DNA of 64,000 bases from Dyella sp. C11 (GTDB lineage: Bacteria > Pseudomonadota > Gammaproteobacteria > Xanthomonadales > Rhodanobacteraceae). Where the stretch lies: the NCBI RefSeq assembly GCF_003121485.1, contig NZ_QAVX01000009.1, positions 62,001-126,000 of the forward strand, read 5' to 3'. Made by a program: the position numbers and the translations under genes. Positions 35,268 to 43,259 of this stretch are shown here, piece by piece; position 1 is the first letter of the stretch; each line of letters begins with the position of its first letter. The notes beneath the pieces were generated by a model. It did no database searches and had not been told where the DNA came from. It worked only from the letters and a program-made list of their open reading frames with translations.

Positions 35268-35839
35268 TCCGCATTGCGCTGGCCGATGATGCCACCGCCT
35301 TCCACGACATCTACACGCCTTCCGTACTGCACGGCGTGGAAACCTTCGAGACCGAACTGCCCGGCGTCGATGCGATGCGCGAGCGCGTCGTCACGCGCCT
35401 GCGCCAATATCCGTGGATTGTCTGGGAAGAAGACGGCCGCGTGCTGGCCTATGCCTACGCCAGCCGCTTTCGCGAACGTGCCGCCTACGACTGGATCGCC
35501 GAAACGTCCATCTACGTGCATCCCGATGCACGCCGGCGCGGCATCGCCCGGCGTCTCTACGGCGCCCAACTCGATGCCATGCGCCTGCAGGGCATCAACC
35601 AGGCGGTGGGCGTCATTACCCTGCCCGGCCAGAGCAGCGTGACCATGCACGAATCCATGGGCTTTACGCCTGCGGGTGTCTGGCGCAGCTCGGGCTACAA
35701 GCTCGGCCAGTGGTGGGATGTGGGCGTGTGGCAGCTGCAATTGCAGGCGCCTGAAAACCCGCCGCGCCCGGTGGTGCCGTTCGCGGCCCTGCGTGAGACA
35801 GCGGAGTGGGCCGCGTTGTTGCAACGCATCAATTCCTGA
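35264..35839 (+). CDS. GNAT-family N-acetyltransferase, phosphinothricin-acetyltransferase type
   Basis: A 191-residue acetyltransferase. Signature pieces of the Pat/YncA group are visible: YTPSVLHGVETFETELPGVD, YPWIVWEEDGRVLAYAYASR, FRERAAYDWIAETSIYVHPD, ARRRGIARRLYGAQLDAMRL and MHESMGFTPAGVWRSSGYKL. These match the phosphinothricin, L-amino acid or methionine sulfone acetyltransferase group. Native substrates in such bacteria are usually amino acid analogues. Last gene of the coupled run; a REP doublet follows. Confidence 0.86.
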   Translation: MIRIALADDATAFHDIYTPSVLHGVETFETELPGVDAMRERVVTRLRQYPWIVWEEDGRVLAYAYASRFRERAAYDWIAETSIYVHPDARRRGIARRLYGAQLDAMRLQGINQAVGVITLPGQSSVTMHESMGFTPAGVWRSSGYKLGQWWDVGVWQLQLQAPENPPRPVVPFAALRETAEWAALLQRINS

Positions 35840-35849
35840 CCCGGCTACA

Positions 35850-35928
35850 TATGGGAGCGCACCCTGTGCGCGACGCCCGATGACCGACCTCTCGGCACAC
35901 CCTGTCGCGCGCAGGGTGTGCTCCCACA
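35850..35928. repeat. REP-like paired inverted repeat, copy 4 (GTGGG type, diverged)
   Basis: Left arm ATGGGAGCGCACCCTGTGCG plus CGAC (from 35850); right arm GTCGCGCGCAGGGTGTGCTC plus CCACA (to 35928). Several mismatches between arms. Lies between the last acetyltransferase gene and the SDR gene. Confidence 0.8.
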
Positions 35929-36017
35929 AACAAAGGTGACGGCCGGGGCCGGTGTCACGCGCGGCCAGCCCCTTTCCTCGGCTACCATTTCGTTTTTGGC
36001 ATTTCCGAGGACGTTCC

Positions 36018-36779
36018 ATGCAGCTCAATCAGGTCAAGGCGATCATTACCGGCGGCGCCTCCGGTCTCGGCCAGGCCGTGGCTCAGTTCCTGGTCGCCAA
36101 CGGCGGCACGGTGTCCCTGTTCGACGTGAACGAGGAAAAGGGCCAGGAAGCGGCGAAGGCATTGAAGGGCCACTTCTACCGCACCGACGTCACCTCCGAG
36201 GAAGGCGTGTCCGCCAACGTTGCCGCCGCGCGCGACGCGATGGGCGGCCTGAACGTGGTGGTGAACTGCGCCGGCATCCTGGGCGCCGGCCGCATGCTCG
36301 GCAAGGAAGGCCCGATGCCGCTGAGCACCTTCGCCACCACGGTGATGGTGAACCTGGTTGGCAGCTTCAACGTCGCCAAGGCAGGCGCTTCGCTGATGCA
36401 GGGCAACGAAGCCGGTGAAGACGGCGAGCGCGGCGTAATCATCAACACCGCGTCCGTTGCCGCCTTCGAAGGCCAGATCGGCCAGGCCGCGTATTCCGCC
36501 TCCAAGGGTGGCGTGGTCGGCATGACCCTGCCGATGGCACGCGAGCTGTCGCGGTTCGGTATCCGCGTCGTGACCATCGCCCCGGGCATCTTCTGGACGC
36601 CCATGGTGGACGGCATGCCGCCGCAGGTGCAGGAGTCGCTGTCCGCGTCCATTCCGTTCCCGTCCCGCCTGGGCAAGCCGGACGAGTTCGCCAACACGGT
36701 GGGCTTCATCCTGGGCAATCGCTACATCAACGGCGAAACCATCCGCCTCGACGGCGCGGTGCGCTTGCAGCCAAAGTAA
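36018..36779 (+). CDS. SDR dehydrogenase, 3-hydroxyacyl-CoA dehydrogenase type II-like
   Basis: A 253-residue short-chain dehydrogenase. The start at 36018 (MQLNQVKAIITGGASGLGQA) puts the NAD motif TGGASGLG at residues 11-18; earlier in-frame Met is rejected. VVNCAGIL is the structural motif; the catalytic Ser is in INTASVAAFEGQIGQAAYSA with YSASK supplying Tyr and Lys. RVVTIAPGIFWTPMVDGMPP and INGETIRLDGAVRLQPK resemble the HSD17B10 group, which acts on 2-methyl-3-hydroxybutyryl-CoA and other short 3-hydroxyacyl-CoAs. That would suit isoleucine degradation. Single gene. Confidence 0.85.
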   Translation: MQLNQVKAIITGGASGLGQAVAQFLVANGGTVSLFDVNEEKGQEAAKALKGHFYRTDVTSEEGVSANVAAARDAMGGLNVVVNCAGILGAGRMLGKEGPMPLSTFATTVMVNLVGSFNVAKAGASLMQGNEAGEDGERGVIINTASVAAFEGQIGQAAYSASKGGVVGMTLPMARELSRFGIRVVTIAPGIFWTPMVDGMPPQVQESLSASIPFPSRLGKPDEFANTVGFILGNRYINGETIRLDGAVRLQPK

Positions 36780-36792
36780 GGCAGTAAAGGGG

Positions 36793-36937
36793 AAGTAGTA
36801 AGTGGTAAAGGGAAAGAGCAAGGGCTACCCGCCCGCTCAATGCCACTCAGCTATTTGCACTTGCTTCCCCTGCATGGCGCGCACGGATAGGCGCCTCAGT
36901 CCGCTCTTCCTACTTACCATTTACCACTTACTACTTA
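36793..36937. repeat. Long inverted repeat in the efpL leader
   Basis: AAGTAGTAAGTGGTAAAGGG (36793-36812) is matched at 19 of 20 positions by the complement of 36918-36937; inward, GGAAAGAGC and GCTCTTCC extend the pairing with an insertion on the right side. The right arm lies a few bases upstream of the efpL start. It could be a mobile inverted-repeat element or a leader hairpin that affects efpL translation. Confidence 0.75.
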
Positions 36938-36944
36938 CCCAAAC

Positions 36945-37511
36945 ATGAAAGCTTCCGACGTCAAGAAAGGCAATGTGGTCGAACACGAAGGCACCGTCTA
37001 TCAGGTGCGTGACATCGAGCGCAGCTCGCCCACGGCGCGTGGCGGCAACGTCACCTTCCGCTTCACCATGTATTCGATTCCCGGTGGCCGCAAGTTCGAC
37101 CTGAGCCTGCGCGCCGACGACGATCTCAGGGAAATGGACCTGGTCCGCCGCGAGGCGAATATCTCGTACATGGACGACGGCGCCTTCGTCTTCATGGACA
37201 ACGAGGATTACACCCAGTACCTGCTCTCATCCGAACTGGTGGGCGACAACGCCGGCTACATCGTGGAAGGCGTGGAAGGCTATTACGTGCAGCTGATCGA
37301 CGACGCACCGGTGGGCCTGCAAGTGCCGACCAGCGTCACGCTGACCGTGGTCGACACCGCGCCGGAACTGAAGGGCGCCAGCGCCACCAAGCGCACCAAG
37401 CCGGCGAAGCTCAACACCGGCATTGAAATCCAGGTGCCGGAATACATCACCAACGAAGAAAAAGTGTGGGTGAACACGCTGACGGGCGAATTCGCCGGCC
37501 GCGCCTCCTGA
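36945..37511 (+). CDS. efpL: Elongation factor P-like protein EfpL (YeiP)
   Basis: A 188-residue EF-P paralogue. [20 protein letters not shown] opens the KOW-like domain. The domain I tip loop reads [10 protein letters not shown] with Arg32 at the tip, where EF-P has a modified Lys or Arg in a PGKG-type loop; this longer Arg-containing loop defines EfpL. OB domains II and III follow ([40 protein letters not shown], and the end [20 protein letters not shown]). EfpL relieves ribosome stalling at proline-rich and related motifs. Single gene ended by a strong terminator. Confidence 0.92.
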   Translation: MKASDVKKGNVVEHEGTVYQVRDIERSSPTARGGNVTFRFTMYSIPGGRKFDLSLRADDDLREMDLVRREANISYMDDGAFVFMDNEDYTQYLLSSELVGDNAGYIVEGVEGYYVQLIDDAPVGLQVPTSVTLTVVDTAPELKGASATKRTKPAKLNTGIEIQVPEYITNEEKVWVNTLTGEFAGRAS

Positions 37512-37534
37512 TCAACGCTTCGTCGTGATGCCTG

Positions 37535-37563
37535 AAAACGCCGGGGAAACCCGGCGTTTTTTT
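37535..37563 (+). terminator. Rho-independent terminator of efpL
   Basis: AAAACGCCGGG (37535-37545), loop GAAA, CCCGGCGTTTT (37550-37560), then T to 37563. It starts 24 nt after the efpL stop codon. Confidence 0.93.
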
Positions 37564-37618
37564 CGTTGCCTTGACGCCACCGCGCCGCTGCGGCACGTTC
37601 ACTACTTCCCGCTCAGGA

Positions 37619-38425
37619 ATGCATGCCGTGTCGCGTCCCCACGCCCCGCATCCACGTCCATGGCGCGTAGCGCGCCTGCTGCTGATCGGCGCGACGTTCG
37701 CGCTCGCCGCGTGTGCTCCCGCGCCGGTGCGCAATCCCATCGCGCAATGGGTGCCGTCGCCCAACTTCGACGCGCGCCGCCCGGTGCTGATCGTCATTCA
37801 TTTCACCAACGAGCACTCTGCCGAGCAGGCGCTGCACACGCTGCGCACGGCCAACAGCGGCGGCCCGGTGAGCTCGCATTACCTGATCGGCAACGACGGC
37901 CACATCTACCAGCTGGTCGCCGACGGCGAACGCGCCTGGCATGCAGGCGCGGGGCGCTGGGGCACGATCACCGATGTGAACTCCGCCTCCATCGGCATCG
38001 AGCTGGACAACGACGGCGACTCCCCTTTCACGCAGGTGCAGATCGACAACCTGCTGCGCCTCTTGGCCGACCTGTGCGACCGCCTGCGTATTCCGCGCAC
38101 GCAGATTATCGGTCACGAAGATCTAGCACCCGGACGCAAGGACGATCCGGGCCCGCGTTTTCCGTGGCAGCAACTGGCACAGGCCGGGTTTGGCTTGTGG
38201 CCGCGCGGATCGTTGGTCGATCCGCCACCGGGTTTCGATCCGTGGGCGGCGTTGGGGTTGATCGGTTACCCGCTGGACAACCGCGATGCGGTGGTGCGTT
38301 CGTTCCACCACCACTTTCGCGGGATGGATGGCGATGCGCTGGACCAGCAGGACTTGCGCATCCTGTTCAACCTGGCGCAGCAGCTTGGCGTAGACGGTCA
38401 TGTCACCACGGCACCCGCCGGCTGA
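37619..38425 (+). CDS. N-acetylmuramoyl-L-alanine amidase, AmiD-type lipoprotein
   Basis: A 268-residue amidase_2 domain lipoprotein. The signal ends LIGATFALAACAP, giving a lipobox LAAC. The zinc amidase domain begins RPVLIVIHFTNEHSAEQALH (first His), then VSSHYLIGNDGHIYQLVADG, AWHAGAGRWG (second His) and IIGHEDLAPGRKDDPGPRFP with the last His and the Lys/Asp pair. A C-terminal peptidoglycan-binding-like helical segment follows (GFDPWAALGLIGYPL). It probably recycles or trims murein at the outer membrane. Start at 37619; a GTG at 37628 with a better spaced CAGGA is an alternative. Confidence 0.87.
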   Translation: MHAVSRPHAPHPRPWRVARLLLIGATFALAACAPAPVRNPIAQWVPSPNFDARRPVLIVIHFTNEHSAEQALHTLRTANSGGPVSSHYLIGNDGHIYQLVADGERAWHAGAGRWGTITDVNSASIGIELDNDGDSPFTQVQIDNLLRLLADLCDRLRIPRTQIIGHEDLAPGRKDDPGPRFPWQQLAQAGFGLWPRGSLVDPPPGFDPWAALGLIGYPLDNRDAVVRSFHHHFRGMDGDALDQQDLRILFNLAQQLGVDGHVTTAPAG

Positions 38426-38500
38426 CGCGCCCGATCCGTCGCGTCCGCTTCAGCCTGGATAAGGCAAACTTGCGTCGTTACCAGGGAGCTTCGCCACGTC

Positions 38501-40585
38501 ATGTCCTCGACGGGTTATTCGCTGCGCGCCACGGTTGTCGATAGCCTGCTGACCACGAAACGGCCGGACGTGCCGGTGCGCGTGGTGGTACGCAACACCG
38601 CGGCGGTCATCCTGCCGCTGGCGATCGGCATTCTGATGGGACATCCGGGCATTGGCCTGGGTATCGGCGCCGGCGCGCTGGACACCATGTTCTCGGACCA
38701 GCCCGGCCCCTATCGCCAACGCATGACGCGGCTGCTGCTCGCATCGGTGGCGGCGGGCCTCGCCTCGTTGATCGGTTTCCTGATCGGCGACCAGCTGGTT
38801 CCCATCCTGATCGCCACGGCCGCGTTCGGCTTCGTCGGCGGCTTGCTGGTGGTGTTTGGCACCGACATGACCCGCGTAGGCATGACCAGCATGATCCTGC
38901 TGGTAGTCACGGCGGCCAATCCCCGACCGCTGCATGAAGCACTCGGAGCATCCGCGCTGATCTTCGCCGGCGGCCTGCTGCTGACGCTGTTTTCAGTAGC
39001 GGCATGGCCACTGCAACGCTACCGGCCCGAACGCCATGCACTGGCCGCCGTGTATCGCGGACTGGCCACGCTCGCGCGCCAGCAGGAACACGACGATGCC
39101 GACGTGCCGGCGCTTACCGATGCCATGACCACGCTGCAGCACACCTTGCTGGGCCGGCACCATGCACGCGGGCGTGCCATGGAGGCTTTCGGCGTGCTGC
39201 TTGAGCTGGCCGAGCGCATCCGCCTTGAACTCACCGCCATGGCCGAGTTGCGCGCCAACCCCACCATCCATGCGATGTTCCGCGGCGATGCGGCGCGCGT
39301 GCTCGCCGCCATTGCCGATGCGCTGGAAGTGGCCGAATCGCCCCGTCAAGCGCAGCACGCGCTGCAAACGCTGCAAGCCAGCGAGAACGCCCTGCTCGGC
39401 GATGGCGGCAACGCCGATGGCCTGGCGACGCACATCCACGCGCTTTCCGGCCAGCTGGCGGCCGCGGTGCGTAACGCGAACTGGGCAGGCAGCCGTGGTG
39501 AAATCCGCGCGGCCGCGGCGGAAACGCCACTGCCGACGGCACTGCGCAGCAGTTCGGCGCGCGCCACCTTGCGTGCCAACCTTACCCCGCATTCGGTAGC
39601 GTTTCGCCACGCCGTGCGCAGCGCCGTCACGCTGACGGCCACGCTGTTCGTGTCGCGCGAACTCGCCCTTCCCCACGGCTACTGGTTGCCGATGACGGCG
39701 GCCATCGTCTTGCGCCCCGACTTTGCCGCCACGTTCAACTTAGGCCTGCTGCGCGTGGTCGGCACGGTGCTCGGCCTGGTCATCACCACCGCGCTGCTGC
39801 ACTTCACGCCACACGAGATGTGGGCGCATCTCGCGCTGATGGCGGTGCTGTGCATGGCGTTCCGCTACCTGGCCACGGCGCACTACGGCATGGCGGTGGC
39901 CGCGCTGACAGGCACCGTGGTGATCCTGCTCTCGTTCGAAGGCGTCAATTCCAGCGACGCGGTGATGGATCGCGTGATCAATACGGCGCTGGGCAGCGGC
40001 ATGGCCTTGATTGCCTACGTGCTGTGGCCAACATGGGAGCGCACCCGTGCGCGTGCGGCGTTGTCGGACATGGTCGATGCGTACGCCGATTACCTCAATG
40101 CGCTCGCCCACCCGGAACGTCGCGATGGCCGTCGCGAAGCGCGCACGGCGGCGCGCACGGCACGCAGCAATGCACAGGCGTCTTTGGACCGCATGCGCGC
40201 CGAACCCGCCACGCCCGCGCAGCTGCTGGAGCTTGCCAACGCGCTGTTTGCCAACAGCAACCGACTGGCGCGCACGGCCATGACGCTGGAAGCGTTGATC
40301 GACGATCACGCCAACCTGCCTGAAACCGCCGAAATGTGCGCGTTCGTCGAGCACGCCGCGGGAGCGCTGCACGAAATTGCCAGCGCCATTCGCGCGCAAC
40401 GCGCACCCGAACGCCTGCCCGACCTGCGCAGCCTGCAGCGCACATTTGCCGCGTTGCTGGGCATGGCCGAGGACAAACAGGCCGCCGACCTGCTCACGCG
40501 CATCAGCGACCGCCTGGTGGACAACGTGAACACGCTCGCGCACATCACGGGCCGCAGTCACCACAAGTCGACGGCCACGGTGTAA
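38501..40585 (+). CDS. FUSC-family membrane protein (second copy type)
   Basis: A 694-residue FUSC protein, unlike the 4610 gene in sequence. N-terminal helices span about residues 30-165 (AAVILPLAIGILMGHPGIGL, LLLASVAAGLASLIGFLIGD). A long soluble helical region follows, then the FUSC core at about 370-515 (SAVTLTATLFVSRELALPHG, YWLPMTAAIVLRPDFAATFN, RVVGTVLGLVITTALL) and a cytoplasmic tail. Such proteins resemble aromatic-acid and antibiotic efflux pumps, but AaeA-like partners are absent here. The last 33 codons are duplicated downstream at 40722. Its stop is followed by a REP doublet. Confidence 0.85.
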   Translation: MSSTGYSLRATVVDSLLTTKRPDVPVRVVVRNTAAVILPLAIGILMGHPGIGLGIGAGALDTMFSDQPGPYRQRMTRLLLASVAAGLASLIGFLIGDQLVPILIATAAFGFVGGLLVVFGTDMTRVGMTSMILLVVTAANPRPLHEALGASALIFAGGLLLTLFSVAAWPLQRYRPERHALAAVYRGLATLARQQEHDDADVPALTDAMTTLQHTLLGRHHARGRAMEAFGVLLELAERIRLELTAMAELRANPTIHAMFRGDAARVLAAIADALEVAESPRQAQHALQTLQASENALLGDGGNADGLATHIHALSGQLAAAVRNANWAGSRGEIRAAAAETPLPTALRSSSARATLRANLTPHSVAFRHAVRSAVTLTATLFVSRELALPHGYWLPMTAAIVLRPDFAATFNLGLLRVVGTVLGLVITTALLHFTPHEMWAHLALMAVLCMAFRYLATAHYGMAVAALTGTVVILLSFEGVNSSDAVMDRVINTALGSGMALIAYVLWPTWERTRARAALSDMVDAYADYLNALAHPERRDGRREARTAARTARSNAQASLDRMRAEPATPAQLLELANALFANSNRLARTAMTLEALIDDHANLPETAEMCAFVEHAAGALHEIASAIRAQRAPERLPDLRSLQRTFAALLGMAEDKQAADLLTRISDRLVDNVNTLAHITGRSHHKSTATV

Positions 40586-40680
40586 CCACGCAGCGCCCCC
40601 CGCCGTTGTGGGAGCGCACCCTGTGCGCGACGGCTATCGCGATGAGCTTGGGGAATGTCGCGCACAGGGCGCTCCCACAG
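40485..40680 (+). repeat. Direct repeat, copy A: FUSC 3' end plus REP
   Basis: From 40485 the sequence matches 40720 onward with very few differences: the last 33 codons of the FUSC gene, the stop, and the whole following REP doublet. Offset is 235 bp at the start and 239 bp at the end because copy B carries a 4-bp insertion in the C-rich stretch after the stop. A 39-bp unique spacer (40681-40719) separates the copies. Confidence 0.93.
40607..40679. repeat. REP-like paired inverted repeat, copy 5
   Basis: TGTGGGAGCGCACCCTGTGC from 40607 to the complementary CTCCCACA at 40679. Lies after the FUSC stop; part of direct repeat copy A. Confidence 0.88.
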
Positions 40681-40721
40681 AGGTCTCATGGCTTGCAGGG
40701 GTTACGCGCCGACATGTCACC

Positions 40722-40820
40722 GACCCGCTCACGCGCATCAGCGACCGCCTGGTGGACAACGTGAACACGCTGGCGCACATCACGGGCCGCAGTCACCACA
40801 AGTCGACGGCCACGGTGTAA
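40722..40820 (+). pseudogene. Duplicated 3' fragment of the FUSC gene
   Basis: 33 codons including the stop that repeat the FUSC C-terminus, DPLTRISDRLVDNVNTLAHI onward to HHKSTATV. It lacks any start or promoter and is not in frame with the parent gene. The reading frame happens to stay open upstream to 40608 through the REP, but this is a coincidence of the duplication. Confidence 0.85.
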
Positions 40821-40845
40821 CCACGCAGCGTCACCCCCCCGCCGT

Positions 40846-40920
40846 TGTGGGAGCGCACCCTGTGCGCGACGGCTATCGCGACGAGCTTGGGGAAAGTCGC
40901 GCACTGGGTGCGCCCCCACA
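40846..40920. repeat. REP-like paired inverted repeat, copy 6
   Basis: Left arm from 40846 (TGTGGGAGCGCACCCTGTGC) is intact; right arm ends GCACTGGGTGCGCCCCCACA with two changes. Part of direct repeat copy B. The 40586-40949 interval otherwise holds no gene. Confidence 0.85.
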
Positions 40921-40949
40921 AACAGGAAAGGCTGCGTCCGCTTTCGGGC

Positions 40950-41324
40950 TTATGCCCCGACGCGTCGACGCACGGCATCGATATCCCTCACCGGCCGGAT
41001 TTCGATACGCCCCGTGCGGGACCACGGAAATTCAGAGGCAATGCGCACGGCTTCGTCCATGTCCGCGGCCTCGATAAGGTTGAAGCCGCCGAGGTATTCC
41101 TTCGCCTCGGCAAAGGGGCCGTCCATCACCGATAGCTTGTCGTCGCGCATGCGCAGCGCCTTGGCTTGCGAGGGCGCCTCCAGCTGCATGGAATCCAGCA
41201 GGCAACCTTTCGCGCGCAGCTCGTCCGCGTGGACGAAGCAGCCGTGCATCATGGTGTCGAACTCGCCCGGCGGCAGGGCGTCGAGCAGGCTGTCGTCGCA
41301 ATAGATCATGACCAGGAACTTCAT
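40950..41324 (-). CDS. YCII-related (DGPF-domain) protein
   Basis: A 124-residue protein of the YCII/DGPF family. MKFLVMIYCDDSLLDALPPG starts at 41324; a 13-residue upstream extension is rejected. MHGCFVHADELRAKGCLLDS is the central helix. The defining DGPF motif is in LSVMDGPFAEAKEYLGGFNL, and IEAADMDEAVRIASEFPWSR plus GRIEIRPVRDI end the fold. The active-site His/Asp pair of YCII-like proteins is represented by H39 or nearby and the D of DGPF. Often linked to ECF sigma factors elsewhere; none lies here. Divergent from the ACMSD gene. Confidence 0.85.
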   Translation of the reverse strand: MKFLVMIYCDDSLLDALPPGEFDTMMHGCFVHADELRAKGCLLDSMQLEAPSQAKALRMRDDKLSVMDGPFAEAKEYLGGFNLIEAADMDEAVRIASEFPWSRTGRIEIRPVRDIDAVRRRVGA

Positions 41325-41511
41325 GTTGCCTCCGATGGCGTACGGCGTCGTCGCGCCAGCCATGATGACCGCAAAACGTTACGCCGGCATATGCCGTCAG
41401 GCCCGGGTTCACGCAGTGGCCGGCTGCGTCTCCCCGGCGGGTGAGCCGATGGCCGGAGTTACGCTGCACTGCGCCGAGACGGCACCCCGCCCCTCACTTA
41501 CACTCGGGGGC

Positions 41512-42546
41512 ATGCTCAAAATCGACACACACGCCCACATCCTTCCTCGCGACTGGCCCAACCTTGCCGCCAAGTACGGCGACGAGCGCTTCCCCGTGAT
41601 GATCCACAACGACGGGCGGCATCGCATCTACAAGGATGGCAAGTTCTTCCGCGAGGTATGGGAGTCGGCGTTCGACGCGCAGCAGCGCATCGACGACTAC
41701 GCCCGCTTCGGCGTCAGCGTGCAGGTGGTGTCCACCGTGCCGGTGCTGTTTTCCTACTGGGCGCCCGGTTACCAGGCGCTGGAGCTGCATCGTCATCTGA
41801 ACGACGAGACGGCGCGGATCTGCAACGACTACCCCCGCCATTACGCGGGCATCGGCACGGTGCCCCTGCAATCCCCGGAACTGGCGATACGCGAGCTGGA
41901 GCGCTGCATCGACGAGCTGGGCCTGCAGGGCGTGCAGGTCGGTTCGCACTGCAACGACTGGAACCTCGACGCGCCGGAACTGTTTCCGTTCTTCGAAGCG
42001 GCGGCCGACCTGGGCGCCGCCGTGATGGTGCACCCGTGGGACATGATGGGCGCGGCCAGCATGCCCAAGTACTGGCTGCCCTGGCTGGTGGGCATGCCGG
42101 CCGAACAGACCCGCGCGGCCTGCTGCCTGGTGTTCGGCGGTGTGCTGGAGCGCCTGCCCAAGCTGCGCGTGATGCTGGCCCACGGCGGCGGCAGTTTCCC
42201 GTGGACCATCGGCCGCATCGAGCACGGCTTCCGCATGCGCCCCGACCTGGTCGCCACGGACAACCCGCGCAACCCGCGCGAATACCTGCAACGCCTGTAC
42301 TTCGACTCCTGTGTGCACGATCCCCAGGCCCTGCGCTATCTCCTGGATGTGACCGGGGTCGAGCGCGTCATGCTGGGGACCGATTATCCTTTCCCCCTGG
42401 GGGAACAGCATCCTGGCAGCGGCATCGAGTCACTCGGGCTCGACGACGTGGCCCGCGCGCGGCTCTTCCACGGCACCGCCCTGGAATGGCTGGGGCTGCC
42501 GCTGCAACGATTCGAACCTCACACCCTCGCACAGGAAAAGGCATGA
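41512..42546 (+). CDS. 2-Amino-3-carboxymuconate-6-semialdehyde decarboxylase (ACMSD)
   Basis: A 344-residue amidohydrolase-fold decarboxylase. MLKIDTHAHILPRDWPNLAA has the HxH metal motif. GVSVQVVSTVPVLFSYWAPG, YPRHYAGIGTVPLQSPELAI, MVHPWDMMGAASMPKYWLPW (metal His), MLAHGGGSFPWTIGRIEHGF and MLGTDYPFPLGEQHPG (metal Asp) match ACMSD. The enzyme decarboxylates ACMS in tryptophan or 2-nitrobenzoate degradation and so diverts it from quinolinate. Kynureninase 1.7 kb downstream supports the tryptophan route; kynurenine monooxygenase and 3-hydroxyanthranilate dioxygenase are not in the window. Earlier in-frame Met residues are rejected. Confidence 0.9.
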   Translation: MLKIDTHAHILPRDWPNLAAKYGDERFPVMIHNDGRHRIYKDGKFFREVWESAFDAQQRIDDYARFGVSVQVVSTVPVLFSYWAPGYQALELHRHLNDETARICNDYPRHYAGIGTVPLQSPELAIRELERCIDELGLQGVQVGSHCNDWNLDAPELFPFFEAAADLGAAVMVHPWDMMGAASMPKYWLPWLVGMPAEQTRAACCLVFGGVLERLPKLRVMLAHGGGSFPWTIGRIEHGFRMRPDLVATDNPRNPREYLQRLYFDSCVHDPQALRYLLDVTGVERVMLGTDYPFPLGEQHPGSGIESLGLDDVARARLFHGTALEWLGLPLQRFEPHTLAQEKA

Positions 42547-43049
42547 GCTTCTTCCGCAACATCGGTTTGGCCGGCGCCCTCTTGCTTGCCGGCGCTGCGC
42601 ACGCCACGGACGTCAGCATGGCCGGCGGCAGCGTCAACTTCAGCACGCCGGATCAGTGGATGGGCATCATGGAAACCCAGGGCGACCCGGAAGTACGCGT
42701 GTTCCAGGTGCCCGCCCCCTCGCCCAACGGCAGCAGCAACCTGGCCCGCGTGTCGGTGACGGTGAAGCAGCTCGGCACCGCCAGCGACTTCCAGCAGTAC
42801 TTTTCCGGCGCCATGAGCAAGGCCAAGGCCCTCACCGGCTACCAGCCTGCCACGGGCGGCTCACCGGACAACTTCGTCTACACGGCGCAGGAAAACGGCG
42901 CGCAGTTCAGCTACAGCGAGCGCTACTGGTTCAAGGACAATCACGCCATCCAGCTGCGCTGCGTGCGCCCGGCGCAAAGCGCGGCCGGCGCGGCCTGGCG
43001 TGCGTCGTTCGACAAGGGCTGCGATGCGATTGCCGCGCGGCTGAAGTAA
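42543..43049 (+). CDS. Secreted hypothetical protein coupled to ACMSD
   Basis: A 168-residue exported protein with a signal peptide ending GAAHA-TD (about residue 21). Start overlaps the ACMSD stop (ATGA at 42543). The mature part has VSMAGGSVNFSTPDQWMGIM, VFQVPAPSPNGSSNLARVSV, TVKQLGTASDFQQYFSGAMS and FSYSERYWFKDNHAIQLRCV, with two Cys near the end (RCVRP, KGCDAIA) that may pair. It resembles no family I recognise with certainty. Translational coupling to a cytosolic catabolic enzyme is unexpected and may be only positional. Confidence 0.7.
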   Translation: MSFFRNIGLAGALLLAGAAHATDVSMAGGSVNFSTPDQWMGIMETQGDPEVRVFQVPAPSPNGSSNLARVSVTVKQLGTASDFQQYFSGAMSKAKALTGYQPATGGSPDNFVYTAQENGAQFSYSERYWFKDNHAIQLRCVRPAQSAAGAAWRASFDKGCDAIAARLK

Positions 43050-43201
43050 GCATTGGACAAGTCCAGTCGGCATCGGATGCTACGACGCCTCCGCCCCCGC
43101 AACTGAAAGCGGTAGGACGTCGGCTACATCGGAAAACTACGCTGCCCGACACGAGCAATGTGCATGGCACGATAGCGATCTCTAACCAAGCGTTTCACTG
43201 T

Positions 43202-43236
43202 AAAAAAGCGTCGCAATTTATTGCGACGCTTTTTTT
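43202..43236. terminator. Strong bidirectional terminator
   Basis: AAAAAAGCGTCGCAA (43202-43216), loop TTTA, TTGCGACGCTTTTTT (43221-43235), with a T run to 43236 and an A run at the other end. It lies just upstream of the ribosome binding site of the next gene, so that gene's transcript must either start within about 25 nt or read through. Confidence 0.92.
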
Positions 43237-43259
43237 GCAACCTGGGAGGGGACGTACTC

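Larger units (their letters stand above)
40720..40920 (+). repeat. Direct repeat, copy B
   Basis: Duplicate of 40485-40680. Includes the out-of-place FUSC C-terminal coding stretch (40722-40820) and a second REP doublet. It shows point changes confined mostly to the REP. Confidence 0.93.

Noticed and set aside
40608-40820. 70-codon ORF after the second FUSC gene
   Set aside because: It is made of REP sequence plus the duplicated FUSC tail; it is described as a duplication instead.
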